A DNA stretch of 64,000 nt from Gibbula magus (taxonomy: Eukaryota; Mollusca; Gastropoda; Trochida; Trochidae). The notes beneath the pieces were generated by a model that saw only the letters and a program-made list of their open reading frames with translations, was not told the DNA's origin and did not search any database. The first letter of the stretch is position 1, and each line of letters opens with the position of its first letter. The stretch lies in the NCBI GenBank assembly GCA_936450465.1, contig OW388292.1, positions 9,877,756 to 9,941,755 of the forward strand, in the 5' to 3' direction. Shown here piece after piece: positions 14,078 through 25,600 of the stretch. Both the position numbers and the translations under genes were made by a program.

Positions 14078-16227
14078 TATAACTTTCTCTTTTACGAATA
14101 CAAATGTTTTGTTGATTAATGTCTTTTTCCTGAATATTTGCTCAAGGTTACCTTGTACATACAATCTTTGATGTAAATCTGTTGGTTGATCTCTGAGGTC
14201 AATGAAATAATTGAGTAAAGAAAATGGGTGTGTCCTCAAGAAACTGGATCAGATTTACAAGATTTACTTGACAAATGTCACTTCTACCGCATTATCCAAC
14301 TCACGACATCTGTCAAAGTCACATAAAAGGTGTTCATGATGCAAGCTTGACTAGCACATTCTGCTGAATAATTGAAAATCCTCTAACAAAAAGCCTCCAA
14401 ACCCGAAGATTTCTTGTAAGGGAGTGAACTCCAACAGACCCGACTGTGTCATCTCCGTGTTAAGCACTGACAAACAAGGACACAAAATGCTATTACCTAT
14501 CATTATAGTAGTGGCGTGTGCATGCTAATTACTATAGTTGTGCATCAAAGGGTGCCGGTCAAGGGGGTCAGATGAGTATTAACCCGAGTGGACGAAGGGC
14601 TGGAGAGGGAGTACAGGCCTTTGTTAGACTTCTTATCATTCTGATCATGTCGCGGGCTGGAACAAACAGCAGATCTGTTGGGGTAGGGAAGAGAGAGAGA
14701 ACATGTAACAAACGAGAGATATTCTCTGTAGAGAACAGGTAGACAGACAGATTGAGAAAGTGCAAATTTGAAACAGATAGGCAAATATTCTTCGTGAGGA
14801 AAGATAGAAAGCTACCGTTTAGAGATTGGAAGTTGGCAAGAAAGTGCTATCATGCCTTGTTTTTCATTAAAAAAAAGAGTGGTTTTGGGTGACTCAAGGC
14901 ATTTCACTTTGGAGTTTTTTCAGGAACATTTTGGTATGTAGAAGTGTTTGTTAAGTGTATTTGGCATCAGCGAAGTAAAATTAGAAGCTCTTTGGTTTTT
15001 CAGTTTATGGATCATTGAAGCTCTTTCTTATGACTTTTGGTATTAAGCTAATGCATCGTTTTCATCAGTATTTTTTTCCATGCAAATGGATCTACTCATT
15101 AAAACGCATTTGAAAGGAGATGAATTATTATGTAAATCAAATCATTTGCTGTCTAGTTTCTAGGGAAAAGACAGTTAATTTGTTATACAATCAACTGGTA
15201 TAGATCTATAACTGTATTATTCAGTGGAAACTTTTCTATGTTTGTTTTTGCATAATTATTTATAAACATTTGAAGAAGATATTATGATTAGTAATTATGA
15301 ATAGATATTTGTTCATTTTCTTGAATTTAGCCAGAAGGTTATTTTCTTGAATATAAAAAAGAGATGAGTTTTTGAGTTGCATGCGTTTGTTAAGGGAAAA
15401 AACACCACAAAGGGGGATAACTCTTGAAGTGATTTATGTCTGGAACCGATAGTGAAAGCTGTGTGGAAAGTTCATCAACAGAATAAGTTGATATCGCCTT
15501 TTCTTGTTTGCTGATAACCTGAGATGGGGCACTCTAGGCTGGAGGAAACAGTGGAATTTCAATTGAATGTTAATGGAGAGGAAAAAAACCTCTGGCAGTT
15601 TGATTTGTCTAACATTTTTGAGGAAAGAAAAAGGCTGTTGGCTGTGTTTTGTAAGCAGCATGGGAGCGATGAGTATTGGATGACTGTCTTCTATAGCAGA
15701 GCGTGTTGTAATTGTGGTATCCAGAAGTCAAGGTGGAACGGGGAAAATGGAAGAAACAGAATCAGTTTCCGTTTTCACAGGAGAGGTGAAGACGCGTCTG
15801 CTGTTTCTGACCTTAGTCTAACCTTTCCTTGTTTACCTTAACAGTTTTTAAAAGTTTTTTGAATCTGGATATAGGAGAGAGAGTTGGAGATAGGTCTGAA
15901 AGCAGATGGGGCCATGTTGTTGCAGTTGTCTTTCCAGTTGCAGGCTAGTCTCATGTTCGCAAGGCACATATAGGAAAACATTTATTCTACAGTCTTTGCT
16001 TGATGTTTGTGCTTTTCTGTGTTGGATATCTTAGTAGAACATTAAGTCAGAGAAACCGAATATGTCTTCATTATGTAATAATGGGCTGAAAATGGACAGC
16101 TTTGTTTAGCTTAAACTGTAGCTAGGTTTCAGCTGGGATGAATAAGTTTACTTGAAGTATTGATTTCTTTGGTTTGTACTTTTATAACTTTATCACATAA
16201 ACTTAATATTTGTCTTTTGTTTTGCAG

Positions 16228-16260
16228 ATGAGTTGTCTAAATGTCTTCTGCGGGGACTAA
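16228..16260 (+). other. Upstream ATG / overlapping short uORF in the sulfotransferase leader
   Basis: The exon begins directly after a 3' splice site (TTTTGCAG ending at 16227), and its first three bases are ATG. That frame runs 10 codons to a stop at 16258-16260. It is out of frame with, and overlaps, the main start at 16241. If this acceptor is used, ribosomes meet this ATG first, which would lower translation of the main frame. That consequence is inference. Confidence 0.6.
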
Positions 16261-17329
16261 TTACTGCGTAAGCGCGGAGGGAGTTGGTGGCACTTTGAAA
16301 GTGACAAAAGATGTGTTCATCGAGAAAGCGGACGAGAAGCACACAATGAGGCGTGCGCGACGGTTCTGGTTGGTGGGCATCCCGCTAACCCTCTTCTTCT
16401 ACGTGGTCTTCTACTGCAACTCCACCATCTGGGAGTCCCTAAACATCAACACACACCCGCTCGACAACATCATCACCGGCAGCGGGTTCCGCAAACTCCT
16501 TGAACAGCGGGCTCGGCTTGCAGAGAAACTTCATCTCGGAGGGAAAGTGCAGAGATTACCTCAGTGTATTATTATCGGTGTTAGGAAGTGTGGGACCCGT
16601 GCTTTACTGGAGTTCTTGGATCTACATCCTGATGTGGAGATTGCTCAGGATGAAGTGCATTTCTTTGACGCTAATGATAACTACGCCCAAGGGTTGAAGT
16701 GGTATCTCAGTAAAATGCCCTTAACGTACAACAATCAGTTCACAGTAGAAAAAACACCTAGATATTTCATAGATCCAAAAGTTCCCGAAAGAATTAAAAA
16801 GTTGAACAGCTCAATGAAAATTGTGTTGATTTTACGAAATCCTACAACTCGAGTGGTGTCCGATTATACTCAAATCTATTACAATAAGTTGGCAAGAAAT
16901 GAGACTCATGAAGACTTTGAGAAACTTGTGCTGGATCCCTTCACGGGCGAGATAAACGTTCACTTCAGGGCAGTGCAAATCAGTATATATCACCAGTTCT
17001 TTACAACATGGTTCTCCACCTTCTCCAGGGACCAGATTCACATTGTGGACGGTGACAACTTGATAGTCGAACCTGTGTCAGAAATATCCAAAGTGGAAGA
17101 CTTTCTTGGGGTTGAAAACCGGATAACCTACGACACATTGTACTTTAATCAGACTCGTGGCTTCTACTGTATGAAGTTGAACAAAACGGCGGAGAAGTGT
17201 CTCGGTGCCAGCAAGGGACGCAAACATCCAGATATAGAACCAACTGTGATTAAGAAAATGAACAAATTTTTTCGCCCACACAATGAACGACTTTATCGAA
17301 TGTTAAACAGACGGTTTAATTGGAGCTAG
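16241..17329 (+). CDS. Heparan sulfate glucosamine 3-O-sulfotransferase (HS3ST1/5-like), copy A
   Basis: A 362-residue type II Golgi sulfotransferase. By family it moves a sulfate from PAPS to the 3-OH of glucosamine in heparan sulfate. The short cytosolic N-terminus ends in RRARR (37-41), followed by one membrane helix at about 42-58 and then a luminal stem. The sulfotransferase domain spans about 105-362. The 5'-phosphosulfate loop is GVRKCGTRALL (113-123) with R115 and K116. The catalytic-site EVHFFD has E138, H140 and D143; K171 lies in VEKTP. The 3'-phosphate motif is RNPTTRVVSDY (199-209). C310 and C320 match the family disulfide, followed by SKGRKHP. The usual RKGGTR reads RKCGTR here. 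The whole protein is in one exon with a 3' splice site ending at 16227, so untranslated exon(s) lie upstream. ATG 16241 is chosen because it gives the membrane anchor. The SDYTQ, SIYH and RGFYC motifs resemble HS3ST5 slightly more than HS3ST1; the subtype is uncertain. Confidence 0.95.
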   Translation: MSSAGTNYCVSAEGVGGTLKVTKDVFIEKADEKHTMRRARRFWLVGIPLTLFFYVVFYCNSTIWESLNINTHPLDNIITGSGFRKLLEQRARLAEKLHLGGKVQRLPQCIIIGVRKCGTRALLEFLDLHPDVEIAQDEVHFFDANDNYAQGLKWYLSKMPLTYNNQFTVEKTPRYFIDPKVPERIKKLNSSMKIVLILRNPTTRVVSDYTQIYYNKLARNETHEDFEKLVLDPFTGEINVHFRAVQISIYHQFFTTWFSTFSRDQIHIVDGDNLIVEPVSEISKVEDFLGVENRITYDTLYFNQTRGFYCMKLNKTAEKCLGASKGRKHPDIEPTVIKKMNKFFRPHNERLYRMLNRRFNWS

Positions 17330-18716
17330 CCGACTGGTATATTATCAGATTGTATTTTCAGTTAATTGGCCTGTATGTGTGAATGTGGATTTCTAATCTG
17401 GAACTTGGGACTAATCAGCAATTACTCGATTTGTGGTTACTTGGTATTCAAGTGATAGTATTATGTTCTGGTCGACAACATCCAACTCGTGTGCTTTCCA
17501 CTTATAGATTCTCATAAGAAAAACCTAGTTATGTTGAAAACAAGTGTTTTTTATAAAGTGTTGTATAATGTTAAGTTTACATCCTGCCAAACTCAAAGTA
17601 TGTTACATCCTGTTAGAAAAAAGATTTATAAATGAAAGAAAATCTTTTCAAATTGCAGAAATTTAGAAACACTTTTTAAAAGATTTTATTTTAATTCCAA
17701 AGTATGACTTAAAGAAAGTTGTGGCATAGTTAAAGACAGTATTGTTTTATATTGTTTTGTATCAAATGGTTTTGCAAGGGTTCTTTCTCAGGTTGTATAA
17801 TGAATCAATAACATTGTTTCTAATGTTGTTGCGATGCAATTTATAGATGATTTCCTGTTTTATAGGATTCCTTTCATGTAGAGTACATTCTGTTACGCTG
17901 AAATCCTTACTGATACGTAAAATTGGGATATGTATCAATTAATGGATTCAAAATTGTATTTATTATTTAAACAACTTCTAGTCAACATCAAGTTATCATC
18001 ATTTTCATCATAAATCATTGTACAAAGTGTATTCATGACGTTATAAACTCCTTTACAACTTACTTACTTTGTTTATGAAACCATCAATTTTGTCCAAATA
18101 ATAGGGAGTTGCATTGCATTTTGATTAGTGCATAATATAGGATGTGGTGTGAACATGGTGACTGGAGGACTGTGTTATGATGTGTTCATTTTGCTCATAT
18201 AATTAACGTTGACTCAATTCATTTCTCTAAGCAACAATTCTTAACCTTTTCACCCCAAAAAAATAGGCCTAAGATGTGATTCAGATAAATTAATGGCCTT
18301 GTCTATGGAGGTTGTTCCCAAAAATATATTTAGTTTCATTTAAAACTTTAAGCGCAATACAAGGAGTACACTGGTCTCTACATTCCCCCAACAAAGTGAC
18401 ATCTAACCTACTACTGTAAGCTATAAAAAAAGCAATACCTCATCATATAAATGCTTATTTAATGATAACTCTCTGACGACTAATATGAAGCCATTATCTT
18501 GCTGCTCCAGTTGGTGACCACAGAGTCACACAAATGTCCTCTTCAACTCGACCATAAGAACCCGACCATACATAATCAAAGTCTCAAGGCTTGTTTAGCT
18601 TGAGAGGTTAAATTCATATTTTCCAATCCAGAGCTTGTATATTATAGTTCCTTAATTTAACGCCACTGCGGACAATACTGATGGACGTGACAATAGCGGG
18701 CCGCCCTCGGTGTGTC

Positions 18717-18742
18717 GACTCCTATAATGTCTATAGGAGTCG
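18717..18742. repeat. Short perfect hairpin
   Basis: An 11-base stem, CGACTCCTATA, faces its exact inverse across a 4-base loop. It sits in a locally GC-rich patch about 1.4 kb past the sulfotransferase stop codon. Its role is unknown. Confidence 0.7.
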
Positions 18743-20183
18743 GGATTGACACCTGCTTTATCAAGCCTGTCCACAATCGCTTCAGAATAAACTCATGGAG
18801 TTCAGTACGTGCTCAAATATAATTTATAGACCCTTCTTCTTGCTAGGGAGCCTATTTATATAGGAACCTGAAACTTTTCGATATTATGGCATGAGGCCAC
18901 ATAGTACATTTGTTAAATATGATTCAATTGAAGCGATCGCAATTTGATTGACTCTCAACGTATTATCTGTCGCACATTGATGAGAATAAAGGTGTATTAT
19001 ATCACTTTGGAAAAGGTTAAATTGATTGTGATATCGGACAATATTTATTTAGTGGACAGTTGTGTTAAACGCCCTTAAAAGTTTCAAACTTAAAAGGGTC
19101 TGAAGTGGGGACTATTGGGAGCTGGCACCTTCATTGAATGAAGAGATCTGCCTCTTTGTGGACACACAGAGCAAACTGTACCATAACACTTGTGTCAGTC
19201 AGTGGGTTAACAGTGGGGGCTCCCTCCGTGCTTAAGTATCACGAAGAGATGTGTATATATATTTATAAATATATATAAATACAAACCCACCCCAGTTTGT
19301 TGTATTACTCATCTTATTGAAGCTCTATACTTCGTTTATCATATGAAAATAGAGAGCAGGCTTTTCAGACTTGTTTTATGGGCATATAAACCACAATGAC
19401 TTGACAATTTAAACTTTAAATGGAATAACTAAGAATTGTTATTTGAATACGGTTGCAGTTATGAAACTTAAATGATGTTGTTTGAATAAATTTGATAGAT
19501 CTTTTAAAATTTAATTGTTTGTTTCAACCATATCTTCACAATTTATTCAGCCTTTTTTTCTTGACAATCATGGTCATGAGGGACTTTATCATTTATTCAT
19601 CTGATTGAAACTTTAATATATATTCATGCTCGTGAAGCACTTGCAAAATTTCAATTAAAAGTAGTTTTGATAAAGCTATTGCACAGATGTACAAAAATAA
19701 ATTAACTGTGGAGTAGCGAGGATACAGAGTTATAATTGTACAAGGATTGCAAAGTTAGCTTGTCATTGTTAATATTATGTTGAAACCATGTTCTTAAACT
19801 GTAAATATGAAATGACATACCCCTTTCAATAACTTAATCTTAAGTTGTGAATCTGTCTTGTTGAAGTTTTATAAATACGAGTCATATATTTGTGAATCAA
19901 GAAAGTAACTTACAACTGTATCCAACGAAGCTATGACATTAACATGACCAAAGCATCAGTCATTTGAAAGAAAGTTTGTAGGTCTTAGTCAATCATATGT
20001 ATGATAATCAATAGGTCAATCATGTCATGTCAAATCTAGGTGAACTAACTATTGAGTCAACCATGTGTAATGTATGAAAGCAGAAAGGTATTCCTGATCA
20101 TTGAATCAAGGCTAGAAATGTCTTTAAACATTGAAACAACGCTGGGAATGTCCGTGTTCCAAGCAGGATCTAGTGCTGCCTCC

Positions 20184-20207
20184 CTGTCTGTCTGTCTGTC
20201 TGTCTGT
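20184..20207. repeat. (CTGT)6 microsatellite
   Basis: Six uninterrupted CTGT units followed by variant units to about 20217. A short TACT repeat follows near 20292. Confidence 0.85.
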
Positions 20208-20760
20208 ATGTCTGTATTTATGCCAGCATCTGGCGCGGCCACCATCTCCTAGTCCTGTCAGCGAGCTGGTGGGTGCATGTGAACTGTACATACTTACTTA
20301 CTTACTGATGTGTTATGTAGGGACATAATGCAATGGGTTGAGACTGGAGAAGCAGCTGGTCAATTGGACTGTACCAGTCTACATCATTATCATAATAAAC
20401 AATAAAGCTCATTCTTGTAGCCTATCGTCTGTCTTTTATTGTGAACATGCTAAATTGTTTCTCTTGGACCCTTAGTAGTAGAAGCACAAATTCTGTTAAA
20501 ATGCACATCATTTCTAGTCTACCAAAGGAAGTACCAATGACTATGCAGTCAGAACCTGCTTATCCGCACGATTTGGTTACAGTTGACAATTGTCCAGAAA
20601 GCGAATCAAAAGAATCATCATTTGCATAGAGAAGATTTTAAATACTAACGTGTGGATGGCCGGGTTTCTGTATATACAGAGTCCAGCTAACTGAGGTCTG
20701 ACTGTATATCAATTATCAGAGTTTCACTTAGTTCTTAAAAACCTTCCTCTTCTCAGTTAA

Positions 20761-22242
20761 CCCTTACGTTGCGTATATATATTTTACCATTTTTAGCCCC
20801 TGTGGTGGAATTTACAGGCTTTGCAGCTCGCAGCAGTAGTTTGAGCTTAGGCACTAACGAGCTCTGCTGGCGGAATTTCCAGGCGGCGATTCCGGTACCG
20901 TTTTTACGAAATATACCGCATCTACATGGCGAATAAGGACTATATACGGGCGTTCAATACAAATTCAAGTAGCGACACCTGTACACAAATGGCTAATTCA
21001 CACCCGAAACTTTGAATGAATTTTCTATGTTTTTATCGTTTTTATTCTATTACTTTCGAAAGATTGTCTTTAATTCGGGCCTCGTAACATCATAAATACC
21101 AAACGAAAAAAAATCCATTTATATACGGAATTGAAGACAAGATGTCTAGCTTCACAATGATATAAAAATTATTAGAATGCGACCTTTGGTTATAATTCTA
21201 TAGCTATGTAAAGTTTGTCTTTATTTCCACCTATAAAATCGTCAATACTTACAACATGTATGCAGCATTGCAAACGGTCGTTCATCGCACTTTTCCAAGA
21301 AATCATAATCTCGAACCAGTTGACAAATAAGCACATGTCAACCCAAATATGGTTATGTTGTTTGACTTTTCAAATAAACGCTAACCTCGAACCATAACTG
21401 ATGAAAATATGTTGATTAGTTTGTGTGCCGTTTGGTTTCACATGCCTCTCAGAAAGGTAAAATTGTATTTTTATTTCTGTGAATAAATCTGCGCATTTTA
21501 TATAGAATAAAAGATTATTCTTTTCGGTTTATTGTGATATAAAAATTATGAAAATGCATTCAGTATTTTAGCCGTGATAAATGTTTTAGAAGTTATGAAA
21601 ATCGCCGATTGTTTCAAAATTTATGAAGTGTAAACATGACCTTTTTCACGGCGCTTGCTGTGTCTTTATTATTTTTTTGAGATTTTCTAATTTTATATGG
21701 GAATGTAGTCCATTGTTTCCCCTTTATTTTGCCGTATTTTTTTTTGAAAACAAACAATTCGCTCACATGATATGAAGTGCGGGAGTAAGGCGAGTTAGCG
21801 ATTTTTTTCCCCGTCTCGCGAGATGCGAGGCAGATAGCAGTCTCGGGCGAGGCAAACCCGAGGCAATACAAACACGTGGGTGAAAATAGCCTCAAGCGAA
21901 TTAATGCTTCAGGGGCTAAGCCCGACAAAATTGGCCTTTTGTAAAGCTAATTATCAATGCGTTACGGGTCAACAATGCACACGCAATTTGGTGTGAATTT
22001 TACTTGATATTTCGACCGGACATTCACACAGACTCGTTATCGTGGCTATCTGCGAGATGTATGTAAACAAGTTTTCATGTGGCGATATACGGACACACTT
22101 CGTCTCGCATTTTGCCTGGGGGGCAAATATAATTATTACTGACCCGGTAAATGCACTAAGTCCAACGTACGGGTCTCGCCAAGGGTTCTAACATTTTTCT
22201 CTATGAGCCTCCCGGATAATTACGGGACCCGCAAGTTAAGGG
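20761..22242. mobile_element. piggyBac-like non-autonomous element, TTAA-bounded
   Basis: The element is flanked on both sides by TTAA (20757-20760 and 22243-22246). The left end reads CCCTTACGTTGCG and the right end, inverted, CCCTTAACTTGCG: 11 of 13 positions match. TTAA target duplication with termini starting CCC is the hallmark of the piggyBac superfamily. Length is 1482 bp. Inside I find no transposase; the longest open frame (minus, 21614-21928) is about 104 codons and unrecognised. The interior has more CG dinucleotides than its surroundings. It therefore looks like a deletion derivative or MITE-type passenger mobilised in trans. Confidence 0.75.
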
Positions 22243-22696
22243 TTAAACAACATCTATTATAACTGTGCTAAAACTTTGATTGGAAGATCAGGATTTCAAG
22301 ATGTATATTGCGTTAGCTGCAATTTCTAGTTGCAACTTACATCCCAAGGAGATTCAAGCAGCTGAAAGTAAACCATGGAAGTTACGAGTGTCTGTATGTG
22401 ATGTTAAATGCTGACAATTAGAAAGATTATGTATATACTCCTCATGCAGTTTGAAAGAATTTTCTCCTGAATCTCCTTTCACAAATCACTAAGGTAACCT
22501 TAGTGCCGTGTTGAGGAATGGAAGATAGGGTTAGCCTTAGTGAGGGTTGTCTTGTGAAAGGAGCCAATTTGTCTATAGATATGGATTCTATCGACTTGCT
22601 TTGAGGATGTGATGTTTAGTGATGAAGCATTATGTAATAATAATGTAATACACTTATGACTGAATTCTAGCAGGAAAGAAGAAACAACATCTGTAA

Positions 22697-25600
22697 GCAA
22701 CCATAGACAAGGATGCAATGTCATTACTGATGAACAGTGGAACAGCAACCATAGACAAGGATGTAATGTCATTACTGATGAACAGTGGAACAGCAACCAT
22801 AGACAAGGATGTAATGTCATTACTGATGGACAGTGGAACAGCAACCATAGACAAGGATGTAATGTCATTACTGATGAACAGTGGAACAGCAACCATTGAC
22901 AAGGATGTAATGTCATTACTGATGAACAGTGGAACAGCAACCATAGACAAGGATGTAATGTCATTACTGATGAACAGTGGAACAGCAACCATAGACAAGG
23001 ATGTAATGTCATTACTGATGAACAGTGGAACAGCAACCATAGACAAGGATGTAATGTCATTACTGATGAACAGTGGAACAGCAACCATAGACAAGGATGT
23101 AATGTCATTACTGATGGACAGTGGAACAGCAACCATAGACAAGGATGTAATGTCATTACTGATGGACAGTGGAACAGCAACCATAGACAAGGATGTAATG
23201 TCATTACTGATGGACAGTGGAACAGCAACCATAGACAAGGATGTAATGTCATTACTGATGAACAGTGGAACAGCAACCATTGACAAGGATGTAATGTCAT
23301 TACTGATGAACAGTGGAACAGCAACCATAGACAAGGATGTAATGTCATTACTGATGAACAGTGGAACAGCAACCATTGACAAGGATGTAATGTCATTACT
23401 GATGAACAGTGGAACAGCAACCATTGACAAGGATGTAATGTCATTACTGATGGACAGTGGAACAGCAACCATAGACAAGGATGTAATGTCATTACTGATG
23501 AACAGTGGAACAGCAACCATTGACAAGGATGTAATGTCATTACTGATGAACAGTGGAACAGCAACCATAGACAAGGATGTAATGTCATTACTGATGAACA
23601 GTGGAACAGCAACCATTGACAAGGATGTAATGTCATTACTGATGAACAGTGGAACAGCAACCATAGACAAGGATGTAATGTCATTACTGATGAACAGTGG
23701 AACAGCAACCATAGACAAGGATGTAATGTCATTACTGATGGACAGTGGAACAGCAACCATTGACAAGGATGTAATGTCATTACTGATGAACAGTGGAACA
23801 GCAACCATAGACAAGGATGTAATGTCATTACTGATGAACAGTGGAACAGCAACCATAGACAAGGATGTAATGTCATTACTGATGGACAGTGGAACAGCAA
23901 CCATAGACAAGGATGTAATGTCATTACTGATGAACAGTGGAACAGCAACCATAGACAAGGATGCAATGTCATTACTGATGAACAGTGGAACAGCAACCAT
24001 AGACAAGGATGTAATGTCATTACTGATGAACAGTGGAACAGCAACCATTGACAAGGATGTAATGTCATTACTGATGAACAGTGGAACAGCAACCATAGAC
24101 AAGGATGTAATGTCATTACTGATGGACAGTGGAACAGCAACCATAGACAAGGATGTAATGTCATTACTGATGAACAGTGGAACAGCAACCATAGACAAGG
24201 GTGTAATGTCATTACTGATGAACAGTGGAACAGCAACCATAGACAAGGATGTAATGTCATTACTGATGAACAGTGGAACAGCAACCATAGACAAGGATGT
24301 AATGTCATTACTGATGAACAGTGGAACAGCAACCATAGACAAGGATGTAATGTCATTACTGATGAACAGTGGAACAGCAACCATAGACAAGGATGTAATG
24401 TCATTACTGATGAACAGTGGAACAGCAACCATAGACAAGGATGTAATGTCATTACTGATGAACAGTGGAACAGCAACCATAGACAAGGATGTAATGTCAT
24501 TACTGATGAACAGTGGAACAGCAACCATAGACAAGGATGTAATGTCATTACTGATGAACAGTGGAACAGCAACCATAGACAAGGATGTAATGTCATTACT
24601 GATGAACAGTGGAACAGCAACCATAGACAAGGATGTAATGTCATTACTGATGAACAGTGGAACAGCAACCATTGACAAGGATGTAATGTCATTACTGATG
24701 AACAGTGGAACAGCAACCATAGACAAGGATGTAATGTCATTACTGATGAACAGTGGAACAGCAACCATAGACAAGGATGTAATGTCATTACTGATGAACA
24801 GTGGAACAGCAACCATAGACAAGGATGTAATGTCATTACTGATGAACAGTGGAACAGCAACCATAGACAAGGATGTAATGTCATTACTGATGAACAGTGG
24901 AACAGCAACCATTGACAAGGATGTAATGTCATTACTGATGAACAGTGGAACAGCAACCATAGACAAGGATGTAATGTCATTACTGATGAACAGTGGAACA
25001 GCAACCATTGACAAGGATGTAATGTCATTACTGATGAACAGTGGAACAGCAACCATAGACAAGGATGTAATGTCATTACTGATGAACAGTGGAACAGCAA
25101 CCATAGACAAGGATGTAATGTCATTACTGATGAACAGTGGAACAGCAACCATAGACAAGGATGTAATGTCATTACTGATGAACAGTGGAACAGCAACCAT
25201 TGACAAGGATGTAATGTCATTACTGATGAACAGTGGAACAGCAACCATAGACAAGGATGTAATGTCATTACTGATGGACAGTGGAACAGCAACCATAGAC
25301 AAGGATGTAATGTCATTACTGATGAACAGTGGAACAGCAACCATAGACAAGGATGTAATGTCATTACTGATGGACAGTGGAACAGCAACCATAGACAAGG
25401 ATGTAATGTCATTACTGATGAACAGTGGAACAGCAACCATTGACAAGGATGTAATGTCATTACTGATGGACAGTGGAACAGCAACCATTGACAAGGATGT
25501 AATGTCATTACTGATGAACAGTGGAACAGCAACCATTGACAAGGATGTAATGTCATTACTGATGGACAGTGGAACAGCAACCATTGACAAGGATGTAATG

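Larger units (their letters stand above)
1..16210. other. Long non-coding stretch upstream of the first sulfotransferase gene
   Basis: I see no exon I can defend in these 16 kb. Open frames are at most about 140 codons, lack recognisable domains, and are not bounded by consistent splice sites. The stretch probably contains upstream untranslated exon(s), intron and promoter of the sulfotransferase gene at 16241, because that coding exon opens with a 3' splice site, but I cannot place them. The contents I can support are simple repeats, two short direct duplications and one hairpin element, listed separately. Confidence 0.6.
17330..20756. other. 3' flank of sulfotransferase A and intergenic DNA
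   Basis: AT-rich, without a supportable exon. The 3' untranslated region must begin here, but I cannot place its end. No canonical AATAAA occurs in the first kilobase or so; the first ones I notice are near 18785 and 18984. It contains a short hairpin (18717) and a CTGT repeat (20184). Confidence 0.55.

Noticed and set aside
13823..14239. 138-codon minus-strand open frame
   Set aside because: It runs through an imperfect hairpin element and AT-rich sequence, with no recognisable protein family.
15524..15841. 105-codon plus-strand open frame just upstream of sulfotransferase A
   Set aside because: It has no domain and is separated from the coding exon by stops and a splice acceptor. It may overlap an untranslated exon, but I see no support for translation.
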